Positions 26,209 through 34,431 of a stretch of DNA of 64,000 nt are shown here, one piece after another. The stretch's first letter is position 1. Every line of letters begins with the position of its first letter. The translations under genes were made by a program, and so were the position numbers. The notes under the pieces were generated by a model, which made no database searches, was not told the origin of the DNA, and was given only the letters and a program-made list of their open reading frames with translations. This DNA is from Actinomadura oligospora ATCC 43269 (GTDB lineage: Bacteria; Actinomycetota; Actinomycetes; Streptosporangiales; Streptosporangiaceae): contig NZ_JADG01000007.1 of assembly GCF_000518265.1 (NCBI RefSeq), positions 186,001 through 250,000 of the forward strand, given 5' to 3'.

Positions 26209-26874
26209 TCAGCTCCGGAACGAGAGGGAGAGGACGTCGGGCGGGAGGTCCTCCACGTGACCGGTGTCCCACGGACGCTCCCAGCCGCCCGCGGTGATGA
26301 CGGCCGTGAGCAGCCCGGCCGTGAACCCCCACACCAGCATGCCGCCGACGCGGAACGCCGGACCGAGCCGCAGCCCGGACGGGTGCCGGACGGTCAGCCT
26401 GTTCGCCGGGTCGGTCAGTTCGGCGATCGGGACGCGCGCGACGGTCGCGACCTCGCCGGGATGCCCGGGCGCGACCTCGGACGGCTCGCGCCACCAGCCG
26501 GCCACCGGCGTGACCAGGTGCTCACTGTGGGACAGGTACAGCTCGGGCAGCGTGACCAGCACGTCCACGCCCGCCGGGACGACCCCGGCCTCCTCCTGCG
26601 CCTCGCGCAGCGCCGCGGCGACCGGGCCGTCGTCCTCCGGGTCGATGCGTCCGCCGGGGAACGCGGGCTGCCCGGCGTGCTTGGTCAGCGTCGCCGCGCG
26701 CTCGGTGAGCAGCACGTCGGGACCGTGCGGGCCGTCGCCGAAAAGGATCAGCACCGCCGCGCGCCGTCCGCCCTGCCCCAGGGAGGGCGCGCGGTCGGGC
26801 ACCGGCATCCGCGGCGCCTCGTGGACGAAGCGCTCCAGCCAGGCGGGATACGTGGGGGAAGCGGCGTCGATCAC
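26209..26874 (-). CDS. NUDIX hydrolase, CoA pyrophosphatase type (Rv3672c-like)
   Basis: This protein of 221 residues has the NUDIX box GGRIDPEDDGPVAAALREAQ, continuing EEAGV. It is preceded by the CoA-pyrophosphatase signature LLTERAATLTKHAGQPAFPGG. The predicted reaction is cleavage of CoA or acyl-CoA to phosphopantetheine products and 3',5'-ADP. The GTG at 26874 gives the family length; a much longer upstream frame is low-complexity. It lies upstream of the marP-like gene on the same strand with 132 bases between. Confidence 0.87.
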   Translation of the reverse strand: MIDAASPTYPAWLERFVHEAPRMPVPDRAPSLGQGGRRAAVLILFGDGPHGPDVLLTERAATLTKHAGQPAFPGGRIDPEDDGPVAAALREAQEEAGVVPAGVDVLVTLPELYLSHSEHLVTPVAGWWREPSEVAPGHPGEVATVARVPIAELTDPANRLTVRHPSGLRLGPAFRVGGMLVWGFTAGLLTAVITAGGWERPWDTGHVEDLPPDVLSLSFRS

Positions 26875-27196
26875 ATCTCTCCCAACCCGGCGGCGGGCCC
26901 GTTGCTTCCCGCCGTCCGAAATTCGACCGTCCGGAACCCGGTGGCCGTACCCGTTCGAAACCGGTGACGGCCGCCGGCGGCCAGGGCGGATCCGGAGAAA
27001 TCCGATACGGACTCCCCGGATCGGCCGCGCTTCACCCTGGCACGGCCGCCCCGCGCCGCGCACCCGATCCGCGCACCCGCGTCCCACCTCGGAAGTCGAT
27101 GCCCGGAAGCACTGCCAAACGGCTCCGATTCGCGATAGAAACCCCGATGACCGGCTTGATCGTCTTCGGCCGGGATCCGACCCGGCAGGAGATGAC

Positions 27197-27769
27197 ATGA
27201 CCAACTGGCCGATCCTGGCGCAGTCCCACGACGCGCTGCGCGCCGCGGTGGCCGCGGTCACCGACTGGGACGCCCCGACGCCCTGCTCGGACTGGACCGC
27301 CGCGCAGGTGCTCCAGCACGCGGCGGGCGACCAGATCGGGTTCGCGGCCTTCCTCACCGGCGGCCCCGGGCCGTCGTTCGACCCGTTCTCGCCGTCCGGG
27401 ACGCTCGACGGCACGCCCGGTGACCTGCTCGAACCGGCCCTCAAGCTCGCCGCCGAGGCGTGGGCGGGCGTCGCCACCAGCTACGAGAAGGTGCGCGTCC
27501 CGGTCCCGCCGAACGACATGCCCGCCGGGCTCGGCGTGGGCGCGTGCGCCCTGGACGCCGCCGTCCACGCCTGGGACCTCGCGAAGTCCGCCGGAGCGCC
27601 CACGCCCCTGCCGACCACCCTCGCGCGCGACCTCCTGCCCGTGGCGCAGCAGATCGTCGAGCCGCTGCGGGCCTTCGGCGCCTACGCGACCGCGCTGCCC
27701 GCGACGTCCGGCGACGAGGTGGCCTCCCTCATGCGCTACCTGGGCCGCGACCCGCACTGGACGCCCTGA
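27197..27769 (+). CDS. TIGR03086-family mycothiol-maleylpyruvate-isomerase-like protein
   Basis: The protein has 190 residues in a DinB/MDMPI-like helical fold. The N-terminal core is TPCSDWTAAQVLQHAAGDQIG (the metal-binding His lies in LQHAAG), and a second metal-ligand region is DAAVHAWDLAKSAG. The pattern fits the actinobacterial TIGR03086 family, probably mycothiol-dependent. The ATG at 27197 has AGGAG five bases upstream. It stands alone on the plus strand between two minus-strand genes, and there is no clue to its substrate. Confidence 0.85.
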   Translation: MTNWPILAQSHDALRAAVAAVTDWDAPTPCSDWTAAQVLQHAAGDQIGFAAFLTGGPGPSFDPFSPSGTLDGTPGDLLEPALKLAAEAWAGVATSYEKVRVPVPPNDMPAGLGVGACALDAAVHAWDLAKSAGAPTPLPTTLARDLLPVAQQIVEPLRAFGAYATALPATSGDEVASLMRYLGRDPHWTP

Positions 27770-27855
27770 ACCAGCCGTCTAGGACGCCCTGAGCCCCCCG
27801 CCTGGGAACGCCGAATTTCGTCGCAACCCCTAGGCGGACGGCCAGAACGGCCCCC

Positions 27856-28602
27856 TCAGGCGAAGGAACGGTCGCGGACGAGCTTCGCGGCCGTTTTCGC
27901 GTCGGTCGGCCCCTCGCCATAGGACGGGCACAGGTGCGCGATCGCGCACGCGCCGCACGCCGGACGCTGCGAGTGGCAGATCCGGCGGCCGTGCCAGATC
28001 ATCCGGTGCGACAGGATCGTCCACTCCTTGCGGGGGATGAGGTCCGCGACGTCCTGCTCGACCTTGACCGGGTCGTCGGACGTCGTCCAGCCGAACCGGC
28101 GGGCGAGGCGGCCGAAGTGGGTGTCCACGGTGATCCCCGGGACGCCGAAGGCGTTGCCGAGCACGACGTTCGCGGTCTTGCGGCCAACGCCGGGCAGCGT
28201 GACCAGGTCCTTCATCCGGCCGGGGACCTCGCCGTCGAACCGTTCGACCAGCGCCTTCGACAGGCCCATGATCGACTTGGTCTTGGACCGGAAGAATCCG
28301 AGCGGCTTCAGGATCACCTCGAGGGCCTCGGGGTTCGCGGCGGCGAGGTCCTCGGGCGTGGGGTACTTGGCGAACAGCGCCGGCGTCGTCTCGTTGACCC
28401 TTTTGTCCGTGGTCTGCGCGGACAGGACGGTGGCGATGAGCAGTTCGTAGGACGACGTGAAGTTCAGCTCGCAGTGCGCGTTCGGGTAAAGATCGGCCAA
28501 TTCCCGGTTGATCCGCCGCGCGCGCCGGACGAGCCCCAGGCGCGTCTCCTCCTGCCACTTGCGCGCACGAGGACGCGGCCCGCTCTCCGTGTTCGTCGCC
28601 AT
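27856..28602 (-). CDS. nth: Endonuclease III
   Basis: This DNA glycosylase/AP lyase for oxidised pyrimidines has 248 residues. It contains the helix-hairpin-helix [13 protein letters not shown] with the catalytic Lys, the catalytic Asp in TVDTHFGR, and a 4Fe-4S cluster motif of spacing C-X6-C-X2-C-X5-C ([17 protein letters not shown]). I use the ATG at 28602; an ATG nine codons earlier exists but no ribosome-binding site separates them clearly. It diverges from crp, as in both Streptomyces and mycobacteria. Confidence 0.95.
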   Translation of the reverse strand: MATNTESGPRPRARKWQEETRLGLVRRARRINRELADLYPNAHCELNFTSSYELLIATVLSAQTTDKRVNETTPALFAKYPTPEDLAAANPEALEVILKPLGFFRSKTKSIMGLSKALVERFDGEVPGRMKDLVTLPGVGRKTANVVLGNAFGVPGITVDTHFGRLARRFGWTTSDDPVKVEQDVADLIPRKEWTILSHRMIWHGRRICHSQRPACGACAIAHLCPSYGEGPTDAKTAAKLVRDRSFA

Positions 28603-28838
28603 GGCGTTCAGCCTAGAACCAGATGCCAAAGGCCGTGCCTGTAGCGGCTTTCTCGTCCACAGACGCCCAGGTGGGCGTGGCGCACGTCACGGGATCGTCC
28701 GCAACCCGCACGCGCACGAGGAACGCGCTGGAACGCCCGATTCCCCCTGGGCGACGGCGATGTAACGCCCTGGAGGCCCCTTCGGGAACAGTATGTGACT
28801 GGCGGGTAACCACGTCCGAAGAGGAGAAACGGTACGTT

Positions 28839-28854
28839 TGTGACCGCATTCACC
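28839..28854. promoter_or_regulatory. Candidate Crp site, distal to crp
   Basis: TGTGACCGCATTCACC matches TGTGA-N6-TCACA at nine of ten conserved positions. It lies about 200 bases before crp. Confidence 0.55.
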
Positions 28855-29004
28855 CGCGGATCCGTACACTGGATGCGCAGATGACGTTCAGGAACCGGAC
28901 GCCGCTGCGGGGACGATCAGCCGGAGGCACCGCCGTGAAGGCGGGGTGGAGGGCCCGGACCGTCCGGTTTCGGCGCGCCGTGGACCCTGCCTTCACGTAC
29001 GCGG

Positions 29005-29020
29005 TGGGACGTACGTCACA
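29005..29020. promoter_or_regulatory. Candidate Crp site, proximal to crp
   Basis: TGGGACGTACGTCACA matches TGTGA-N6-TCACA at nine of ten positions and ends 31 bases before the crp start. That position suits autoregulation. Confidence 0.6.
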
Positions 29021-29051
29021 CTAGGCATGTGGGTGTTCGAGGAGGAGAAGC

Positions 29052-29738
29052 GTGACCGACCGCGACGTGGACGTTCTGAGCAGGGCTCCGCTGTTCGAGG
29101 CCCTGGACGAGCAGGGTGCCAAGGCGCTGCGCGCCAACGTGACCGAGGTGCGGCTGGCCCGCGGTCAGACGCTGTTCAACGAGGGTGAGACCGGCGACCG
29201 GCTGTACGTCGTGCTCGAGGGCAAGATCAAGCTCACCCGGACGGCGCCGGACGGCCGGGAGAACCTGCTGAGCGTGCTCGGTCCGTCCGAGATGTTCGGC
29301 GAACTGTCGCTGTTCGACCCGCGGCCCCGCACGGCCAGCGCGGTCGCCGTCACCGAGTGCCGCCTCGCCGGGCTCGGCCACGACGACCTGCGGCCGTGGC
29401 TGACCGGCCACCCGGAGGTCGCGGTGCAGCTGCTCCGCGCGCTCGCCCAGCGGCTCCGCAAGACCAACGACGTGATGGCCGACCTGGTCTTCACCGATGT
29501 CCCGGGACGCGTCGCCAAGGCGCTGCTCGACCTGGCCGAGCGCTTCGGCCAGCCGTCGGAGGCCGGGCTGCACGTCCACCACGACCTCACCCAGGAGGAG
29601 CTGGCGCAGCTCGTCGGGGCGTCCCGCGAGACGGTCAACAAGGCCCTCGCCGACTTCGCCCAGCGCAACTGGCTGCGCATCGAGGCGCGCGCCGTCGTCA
29701 TCCTCGACATCGAGCGCCTCCGCAAGCGCTCCAAGTAG
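29052..29738 (+). CDS. crp: Crp/Fnr family transcriptional regulator (Crp)
   Basis: This cAMP-receptor-type regulator has 228 residues. The cyclic-nucleotide pocket is FGELSLFDPRPRTASAVA with the conserved Glu and Arg. A long dimer helix follows (ALAQRLRKTNDVMADLVF). The winged helix-turn-helix is LTQEELAQLVGASRETVNKALADF. The sequence and the neighbours nth and MBL hydrolase match Rv3676 and the Streptomyces Crp. The GTG start follows GAGGAG. It is likely autoregulated through the palindromes upstream. It ends in a strong shared terminator. Confidence 0.95.
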   Translation: MTDRDVDVLSRAPLFEALDEQGAKALRANVTEVRLARGQTLFNEGETGDRLYVVLEGKIKLTRTAPDGRENLLSVLGPSEMFGELSLFDPRPRTASAVAVTECRLAGLGHDDLRPWLTGHPEVAVQLLRALAQRLRKTNDVMADLVFTDVPGRVAKALLDLAERFGQPSEAGLHVHHDLTQEELAQLVGASRETVNKALADFAQRNWLRIEARAVVILDIERLRKRSK

Positions 29739-29767
29739 CACACCGCCTCTCCAGGCGACGAACGGCC

Positions 29768-29810
29768 GCGAACGCGCGCGCACGAGCCCCGCTCATGCGC
29801 GCGCGTTCGC
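29768..29810. terminator. Bidirectional terminator between crp and the MBL gene
   Basis: A perfect 15-pair stem, GCGAACGCGCGCGCA with TGCGCGCGCGTTCGC, encloses a 13-base loop. Confidence 0.85.
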
Positions 29811-29815
29811 AGGTT

Positions 29816-30607
29816 TCAGGGGTTTTTCTGCTCGGCCAGGTAGTCGAGCTGGCTCTGGACCGACCATTCGGCCGCGGGCCACAGGTTGCGGTCCACGTCG
29901 GCGTACACGACCTCGACGACCTCGCGGGCGGTCCGGGCTCCGCCCCGGACGGCGGCCTCCACCTGCGCCAGCCGCTCGCGGCGGTGCCGGATGTAGTGGC
30001 CGATCGCGCCGAGCGGGTCGTCCAGCTTCGGGCCGTGGCCCGGCAGGACGGCGACGGCGTCGTTGTCGTCGGCGAAGCGGCGCAGCCGGTCCAGGGACGC
30101 CAGGTAGTCGCCGAGCCTTCCCTCAAGGACGGTCGATCCGTAGCCGAGCACGGTGTCCCCGGTCAGGATCGCGCGGTCGGCGGGCAGCCAGAACGTCAGC
30201 GAGTCGTCGGAGTGGCCGGGCGTCTCCATGATCCGCAGCTCGAGCCCTCCGGTCGTCACCACGTCCCCCTCGACCAGGCCCTCGCCGCCGAGCCGGTGCC
30301 GGGGGTCGAGCGCCCGCACCTTGACGTCGCGTCCGGCCATCCCGGCGAACGTGGCCGCGCCCGCCGAGTGGTCGGGGTGGCCGTGGGTGAGCAGGACGAG
30401 CCCGACGCGCCGTCCGTCCGCCTCCGCCTCGGCCAGGACGCGGCGCAGGTGCACGCCGTCCTCGGGGCCGGGATCGACGACCACGACCTCCTCGGCGCCG
30501 GGTTCGCCGAGGATCCAGGTGTTGGTGCCGTCCAGCGTCATCGGGGACGGATTCGGAGCGAGCACACATCTCGCCCGATCCGTACCAGTCCCGTCGATAT
30601 CCCTCAT
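29816..30607 (-). CDS. Metallo-beta-lactamase-fold hydrolase (Rv3677c-like)
   Basis: This protein of about 263 residues has the metal-binding motif LTHGHPDHSAGA, later ligands in TPGHSDDS and LTGDTVLG, and PGHGP. The N-terminal block APNPSPMTLDGTNTWIL is typical of the glyoxalase II/LACTB2-like group. The start is uncertain: the ATG at 30607 fits homologue lengths, while ATG codons at 30616, 30718 and 30727 extend it through Arg/Gly-rich sequence. It follows the NUDIX gene on the same strand. Confidence 0.87.
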   Translation of the reverse strand: MRDIDGTGTDRARCVLAPNPSPMTLDGTNTWILGEPGAEEVVVVDPGPEDGVHLRRVLAEAEADGRRVGLVLLTHGHPDHSAGAATFAGMAGRDVKVRALDPRHRLGGEGLVEGDVVTTGGLELRIMETPGHSDDSLTFWLPADRAILTGDTVLGYGSTVLEGRLGDYLASLDRLRRFADDNDAVAVLPGHGPKLDDPLGAIGHYIRHRRERLAQVEAAVRGGARTAREVVEVVYADVDRNLWPAAEWSVQSQLDYLAEQKNP

Positions 30608-30733
30608 CTGCCCCATCCTGCCCGACCATCCGGGGCCGAGTCCGAGGCGGGCCGGCCGTCGCGGCAGGGACGTCCCGGCCAGGCGGAGCCCGAGTGACCA
30701 GGTCAGCCGGGCCCCCATCCCCGCCATGCCGGT

Positions 30734-31573
30734 CTACGCGTCGTAGCGCGCCGCGTCCTCGGGGAGGACGAGGTAGGGCTCGCCGTCGATGATCTGCCCC
30801 TCGGGCTCCAGGACGGTGATCTCGCGCGGCGCGGCGAGAACGTCCGCGACCGTGTCGAAATGGGACAGGTCGTCCAGCGTGGCGATGGTCGGGGGCAGCA
30901 TCGGCCATTCGCCCGCGCGCCCGCGCGAGGCGGCCTCTGCAGGACGCACCCACGCGGTCCTGTCGGCCTCTGTGCTGACGTCGCGGGCGCGCTGCCCCTC
31001 GGGCATGGCCGCGACGAAGAACCGCGTGTCGTAGCGCTTCGGCTCGATCGCGGGGGTGATCCAGTGCGCCCAGGGACGCAGCAGGTCGGAGCGCAGGACG
31101 AGGCCGCGCTCGTCCAGGAACTCGGCGAACGAGAGGGAGCGGTCGAGCAGCGCCTTGCGGCCCCGCTCCCACTCGTCGCCACGCGTGTCGTCCACGACGG
31201 ACTCGCCGGTCGGCCCGGCGAGCAGCACGCAGGTCTCCTCGAAGGTCTCCCGGACGGCCGCGCAGACCAGCTCGCGGGCGAGCGGCTCGTCCGCCTTGAA
31301 GGCCCGACCCCAGTCGGCCGGGGACGGCCCGGTCCAGGCCGGGCTCGCCTCGCCGTCACGCGGGTCGACCGAGCCGCCGGGGAACACGTACGCGCCGGGC
31401 GCGAACGCCATCGAGCCCACGCGGCGCAGCATGAACGCCTGCAGCCCGTGTTCGGCGTGGTCGCGGAGCACGACCACCGTGGCGGCGTGCCGCGGCCGGA
31501 CCGGCTCGATCGTCCCGGCCGCGATGCCCTCGATCTGCTTCCGGAACTCCGCCGGCAACCTCAACCCGTTCAT
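30734..31573 (-). CDS. NUDIX hydrolase (NUDT19-like)
   Basis: This protein of 279 residues has a split NUDIX region, beginning FAPGAYVFPGGSVDP and continuing after an insertion of about 35 residues with ARELVCAAVRETFEETCVLL. This arrangement is characteristic of the NUDT19/actinobacterial group. The C-terminal half contains HWITPAIEPKRYDTRFFVAA, also typical. The substrate may be a CoA-type diphosphate, but this is not proven. An ATG six codons upstream is possible. It is co-oriented with RidA and the MBL hydrolase. Confidence 0.85.
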   Translation of the reverse strand: MNGLRLPAEFRKQIEGIAAGTIEPVRPRHAATVVVLRDHAEHGLQAFMLRRVGSMAFAPGAYVFPGGSVDPRDGEASPAWTGPSPADWGRAFKADEPLARELVCAAVRETFEETCVLLAGPTGESVVDDTRGDEWERGRKALLDRSLSFAEFLDERGLVLRSDLLRPWAHWITPAIEPKRYDTRFFVAAMPEGQRARDVSTEADRTAWVRPAEAASRGRAGEWPMLPPTIATLDDLSHFDTVADVLAAPREITVLEPEGQIIDGEPYLVLPEDAARYDA

Positions 31574-31702
31574 GACGCCCCATTCGGGCATACCGAATCA
31601 CGTTCCGTCAAGGGTGCCGGGGGTGCGGCCGAAGACCCGACGATCAAGGACCTGCCACGTCGGCGCGGTCGGGAACGGCCGTCCGGGAGCTTCGCGCCTG
31701 GG

Positions 31703-32164
31703 TCAGGAGACCTCGGCGATCACTTCGACCTCGACCGGCGCGTCCTTCGGCAGGACCGCGACGCCGACCGCGCTGCGCGCGTGGACGCCCGCCTCGCCGA
31801 ACACCTCGCCGAGCAGGTCGCTCGCCCCGTTGAGCACCAGCGGCTGGCCGGTGAAGTCCGGGGTGGACGCGACGAACCCGACGACCTTGACGATCCGCAC
31901 GATCCGCGACAGGTCGCCGACCTCGGCCTTCAGCGCCGCGATCGCGTTCAGCGCGCAGATCCGGGCCTGCTCGGCGGCCTGCTCGGGGGTGACCTCGGCG
32001 CCGACCTTGCCGGTCACCGGAAGCTCGCCCTTGACCACGGGCAGCTGGCCGGCCGTGTAGACCAGCGATCCGGTGCGGGCGGTCGGGACGTAGGCGGCCA
32101 GCGGACGGGCCACCTCGGGCAGCTCGAGCCCGAGCTCGACGATCCGCTCCTCAGGAGTGCTCAC
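31703..32164 (-). CDS. RidA/YjgF family protein (Rv3678c-like)
   Basis: This protein of 153 residues belongs to the RidA superfamily, whose members deaminate reactive enamines. It shows VYTAGQLPVVKGELPVTGKVG and the typical trimer-interface sequence RSAVGVAVLPKDAPVEVEVIAE. The catalytic Arg of true RidA near the C-terminal third (usually RxxV) is not in its usual context, so this is likely a Rid subfamily member of unknown substrate. The GTG start lies two bases after the stop of the small DUF4177 gene. Confidence 0.85.
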   Translation of the reverse strand: MSTPEERIVELGLELPEVARPLAAYVPTARTGSLVYTAGQLPVVKGELPVTGKVGAEVTPEQAAEQARICALNAIAALKAEVGDLSRIVRIVKVVGFVASTPDFTGQPLVLNGASDLLGEVFGEAGVHARSAVGVAVLPKDAPVEVEVIAEVS

Positions 32165-32166
32165 CT

Positions 32167-32325
32167 TTACGGCTCCACTTCGCGCTTGAAGTAGGCCACC
32201 AGGTTCTCCGGGTTCGGGCCGGGCAGCACGGTGACGAGCTCCCACCCGTCCTGGCCCCAGTTGTCGAGGATCTGCTTGGTCGCGTGGACCAGCAGAGGAA
32301 CGGTCGCGTACTCCCACTTCTTCAT
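32167..32325 (-). CDS. Small DUF4177 protein
   Basis: This 52-residue protein starts MKKWEYATVPLLVHATKQIL, continues DNWGQDGWELVTVLPGP and ends KREVEP. The WEY...GWELV pattern is the DUF4177 signature. A similar small gene precedes the RidA gene in M. tuberculosis. Its stop is two bases from the RidA GTG, so the two genes are translationally linked. Function is unknown. Confidence 0.9.
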   Translation of the reverse strand: MKKWEYATVPLLVHATKQILDNWGQDGWELVTVLPGPNPENLVAYFKREVEP

Positions 32326-32335
32326 GGCGCTCAGC

Positions 32336-32770
32336 CTAGCGATCGCGCGGAGACGGAACCGCCTCCCCTGCCCGGGCGCCGTCGTAGCGGCCGCGCGCGG
32401 CCTCCACGTCGGGCATGTGCCGGTCCGCCCAGGCCCGGACGGTCGCCACGATCGGGATCAGGGTCTCCCCGAGGACGGTCAGCGTGTAGTCCACCTGGAC
32501 CGGGACCGCGGCGGTGACGTGCCGCGTGACCAGGCCGTCCCGCTCCAGCGCGCGGAGCGACTGGGTGAGCATCTTCGCGCTGATCCCGGGGACGGACCGG
32601 GCGAGCTCGGCGTGCCGCATGGTGCCGTGGTCGGCGAGCCGGTTCAGCAGCGTCGTCGTCCACTTGTTCCCGAGGACGGCCATGAGACGGCTCGTCGGGC
32701 ACGTCTCCATGTACGCGTCGAACTCCGCCTTCGCCTCCGCACGGCGTTGCTCGGCGGTCATCGTGGCCAT
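32336..32770 (-). CDS. HxlR family transcriptional regulator
   Basis: This winged-helix regulator has 144 residues. It shows the HxlR hallmark CPTSRLMAVLGNKWTTTLLNRLADHGTMRHAEL, continuing GISAKMLTQSLRALERDGLV. The Cys near the N-terminus is the redox- or aldehyde-sensing residue in some family members. An ATG three codons later is an alternative start. It diverges from a quinone-oxidoreductase-like gene, the usual target arrangement for HxlR proteins. Confidence 0.9.
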   Translation of the reverse strand: MATMTAEQRRAEAKAEFDAYMETCPTSRLMAVLGNKWTTTLLNRLADHGTMRHAELARSVPGISAKMLTQSLRALERDGLVTRHVTAAVPVQVDYTLTVLGETLIPIVATVRAWADRHMPDVEAARGRYDGARAGEAVPSPRDR

Positions 32771-32918
32771 GGTCCTCCCACCTCCGGCTTCCGGCGCGCT
32801 CACCCCCGGGTCGGGTACGCACTCCGAGGTAACCCCTTCCGGCCGCCGCGTCTTCCGCGCATGCTCGTCTGCACACGGGATTTTCCCGAAAAACACATCT
32901 GACCAGGGAGTCTTTGGC

Positions 32919-33848
32919 ATGCGCGCGATCAGTGTGACGGAGTACGGCGGCCCGGAGACCCTGCGGGTGGCGGACGTCCCCGAGCCCGTCCCGGGTCCGG
33001 GGCAGGTGCGGATCCGGATCGAGGCGGCCACGGTCAACCCCGTGGACCTGGCAGCCCGCGAGGGCCACCTCGCCGCCATCGCCCCCGACCTGCCCCTCGG
33101 CCTCGGCCTGGACGCGGCGGGCGAGATCGACGCCGTCGGCCCGGGCGTCGACCGGCTGGCCGCCGGCGACAGGGTCGTCGGCCTGCGTGACCGGCTGCTC
33201 ATGCCGACCGGCGCGCACGCCGAGGCGATCGTCCTGGACGCGGACGCCGTTGTCCACGCGCCCCGGACCCTGGACGCCGCACACGCGGCCACGTTGCCGC
33301 TGAACGGCCTGACCGCGTTCCAGGGCCTGGATCTACTGGATCTTCGTCCGGGGGCCTCTGTGCTGGTCACAGGGGCCGCTGGAGCCGTCGGAGGGTTCGC
33401 GGTGCAGCTGGCCGCGCTGCGCGGCCTCCGCGTGGTCGCCGCGGCGTCCCCGGCGGACGAGGCGGCGCTGCGCGAGGCGGGCGCCACGCACGTCGTCGGA
33501 CGCGACCAGCCGCTCGGACGGGCCGTCCGGGACCTGGTCCCCGGCGGGGTGGACGGCGTCCTCGACGCGGCCTGCCTCGGCGTCCGCGCCCTGGACGCCC
33601 TGCGCAACCGCGGCGCGTTCGTCGCGGTCAACGGCGGCGACGCGGTGCCGGTGAACCTCCGCGGAACCCGCGTCCGGAACGTCTGGTTCCACGCGGACGC
33701 CGCGCAGCTCGAACACCTCGTCGCCCTCGCGGACGCGGGCCGCCTCACGACCCGCGTCGCCGGCGTCCTCCCCCTGGAGGACGCCGCGAAGGCCCACATC
33801 CGCCTCGCCGAGGGCGGCCTTCGAGGCCGCCTCGTCCTCCAGCCCTGA
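32919..33848 (+). CDS. NADP-dependent quinone oxidoreductase-like (zinc-independent MDR)
   Basis: This medium-chain dehydrogenase/reductase has 309 residues. It has an N-terminal GroES-like domain (MRAISVTEYGGPETLRVADV) and a nucleotide-binding domain with VLVTGAAGAVGGFAVQLAAL. There are no zinc ligands, so a quinone or enone reductase is likely. It is divergent from the HxlR gene with 148 bases between. Induction by electrophiles through HxlR is inferred from this layout. Confidence 0.88.
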   Translation: MRAISVTEYGGPETLRVADVPEPVPGPGQVRIRIEAATVNPVDLAAREGHLAAIAPDLPLGLGLDAAGEIDAVGPGVDRLAAGDRVVGLRDRLLMPTGAHAEAIVLDADAVVHAPRTLDAAHAATLPLNGLTAFQGLDLLDLRPGASVLVTGAAGAVGGFAVQLAALRGLRVVAAASPADEAALREAGATHVVGRDQPLGRAVRDLVPGGVDGVLDAACLGVRALDALRNRGAFVAVNGGDAVPVNLRGTRVRNVWFHADAAQLEHLVALADAGRLTTRVAGVLPLEDAAKAHIRLAEGGLRGRLVLQP

Positions 33849-33865
33849 GCGCGGACCGCTGCGGG

Positions 33866-34357
33866 TCAGCGCTCGTCGGCGCGGATCATGACGCGGCGGA
33901 GGAGGTCGGACAGCAGGCGGCGCTCGTCCGGGTCCAGGGCTTCGAGGATGCGGTGCTCCTCGACGCCCTGGGCGCCCATCGCGCCGAGCCAGGCGGCGCG
34001 GCCCTCCTCGGTGAGCTCGACGATCACGCGGCGGCGGTCGAGCTCCGAGGGGGTGCGCAGGACGAAGCCGCGCGCGGACAGGCCGTCGAGGCGTCCGGTG
34101 ACCGAGTTGGGCGCGATCCCGAGGTCGGCCGCGAGCTGCGACGGGGCGGCCCGGCCGTCCCGGCCGCCCAGGGCCTGGAGCGTGTCGTACTCGTGCACGT
34201 GCAGGTCGCCGTCCGCCAGCGCCCGCTCCTTGACCTTCCGCAGGTGCGCGGAGATCTTGTGGACGCGGGTGATCGCGCCCTCCACGTCGGGATCGAGGTC
34301 GGGGACGATCGGCATCCACCGGTCCACATGATCGTCCACCTGGTCGCGCGTCGGCAT
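33866..34357 (-). CDS. MarR family transcriptional regulator
   Basis: This winged-helix regulator has 163 residues. The recognition region is PSQLAADLGIAPNSVTGRLDGLSARGFVLRT, followed by the wing ELDRRRVIVELTEEGR. The ATG at 34357 fits the family N-terminus. It diverges from an MFS exporter, and an ATTCGT-TG-ACGAAT palindrome lies between them, so local repression of the exporter is likely. The ligand is unknown. Confidence 0.9.
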   Translation of the reverse strand: MPTRDQVDDHVDRWMPIVPDLDPDVEGAITRVHKISAHLRKVKERALADGDLHVHEYDTLQALGGRDGRAAPSQLAADLGIAPNSVTGRLDGLSARGFVLRTPSELDRRRVIVELTEEGRAAWLGAMGAQGVEEHRILEALDPDERRLLSDLLRRVMIRADER

Positions 34358-34388
34358 GCGGAGAGGGTACAGGCCGCCCTCCGAGTTA

Positions 34389-34402
34389 ATTCGTTGACGA
34401 AT
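34389..34402. promoter_or_regulatory. Palindromic operator between the MarR and MFS genes
   Basis: ATTCGTTGACGAAT is a perfect inverted repeat (six-base arms, two-base centre) in an A+T-rich 74-base divergent gap. It ends 29 bases before the MFS start. Confidence 0.65.
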
Positions 34403-34431
34403 AATTCCCTGCCGAACTAATCTCGGTCGCC

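Larger units (their letters stand above)
28603..29051. promoter_or_regulatory. Divergent nth-crp regulatory region
   Basis: This 449-base region has no gene. It contains two Crp-like palindromes (28839-28854 and 29005-29020), an A+T-richer patch at 28790-28870 and a good ribosome-binding site (GAGGAG) before crp. Confidence 0.7.
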
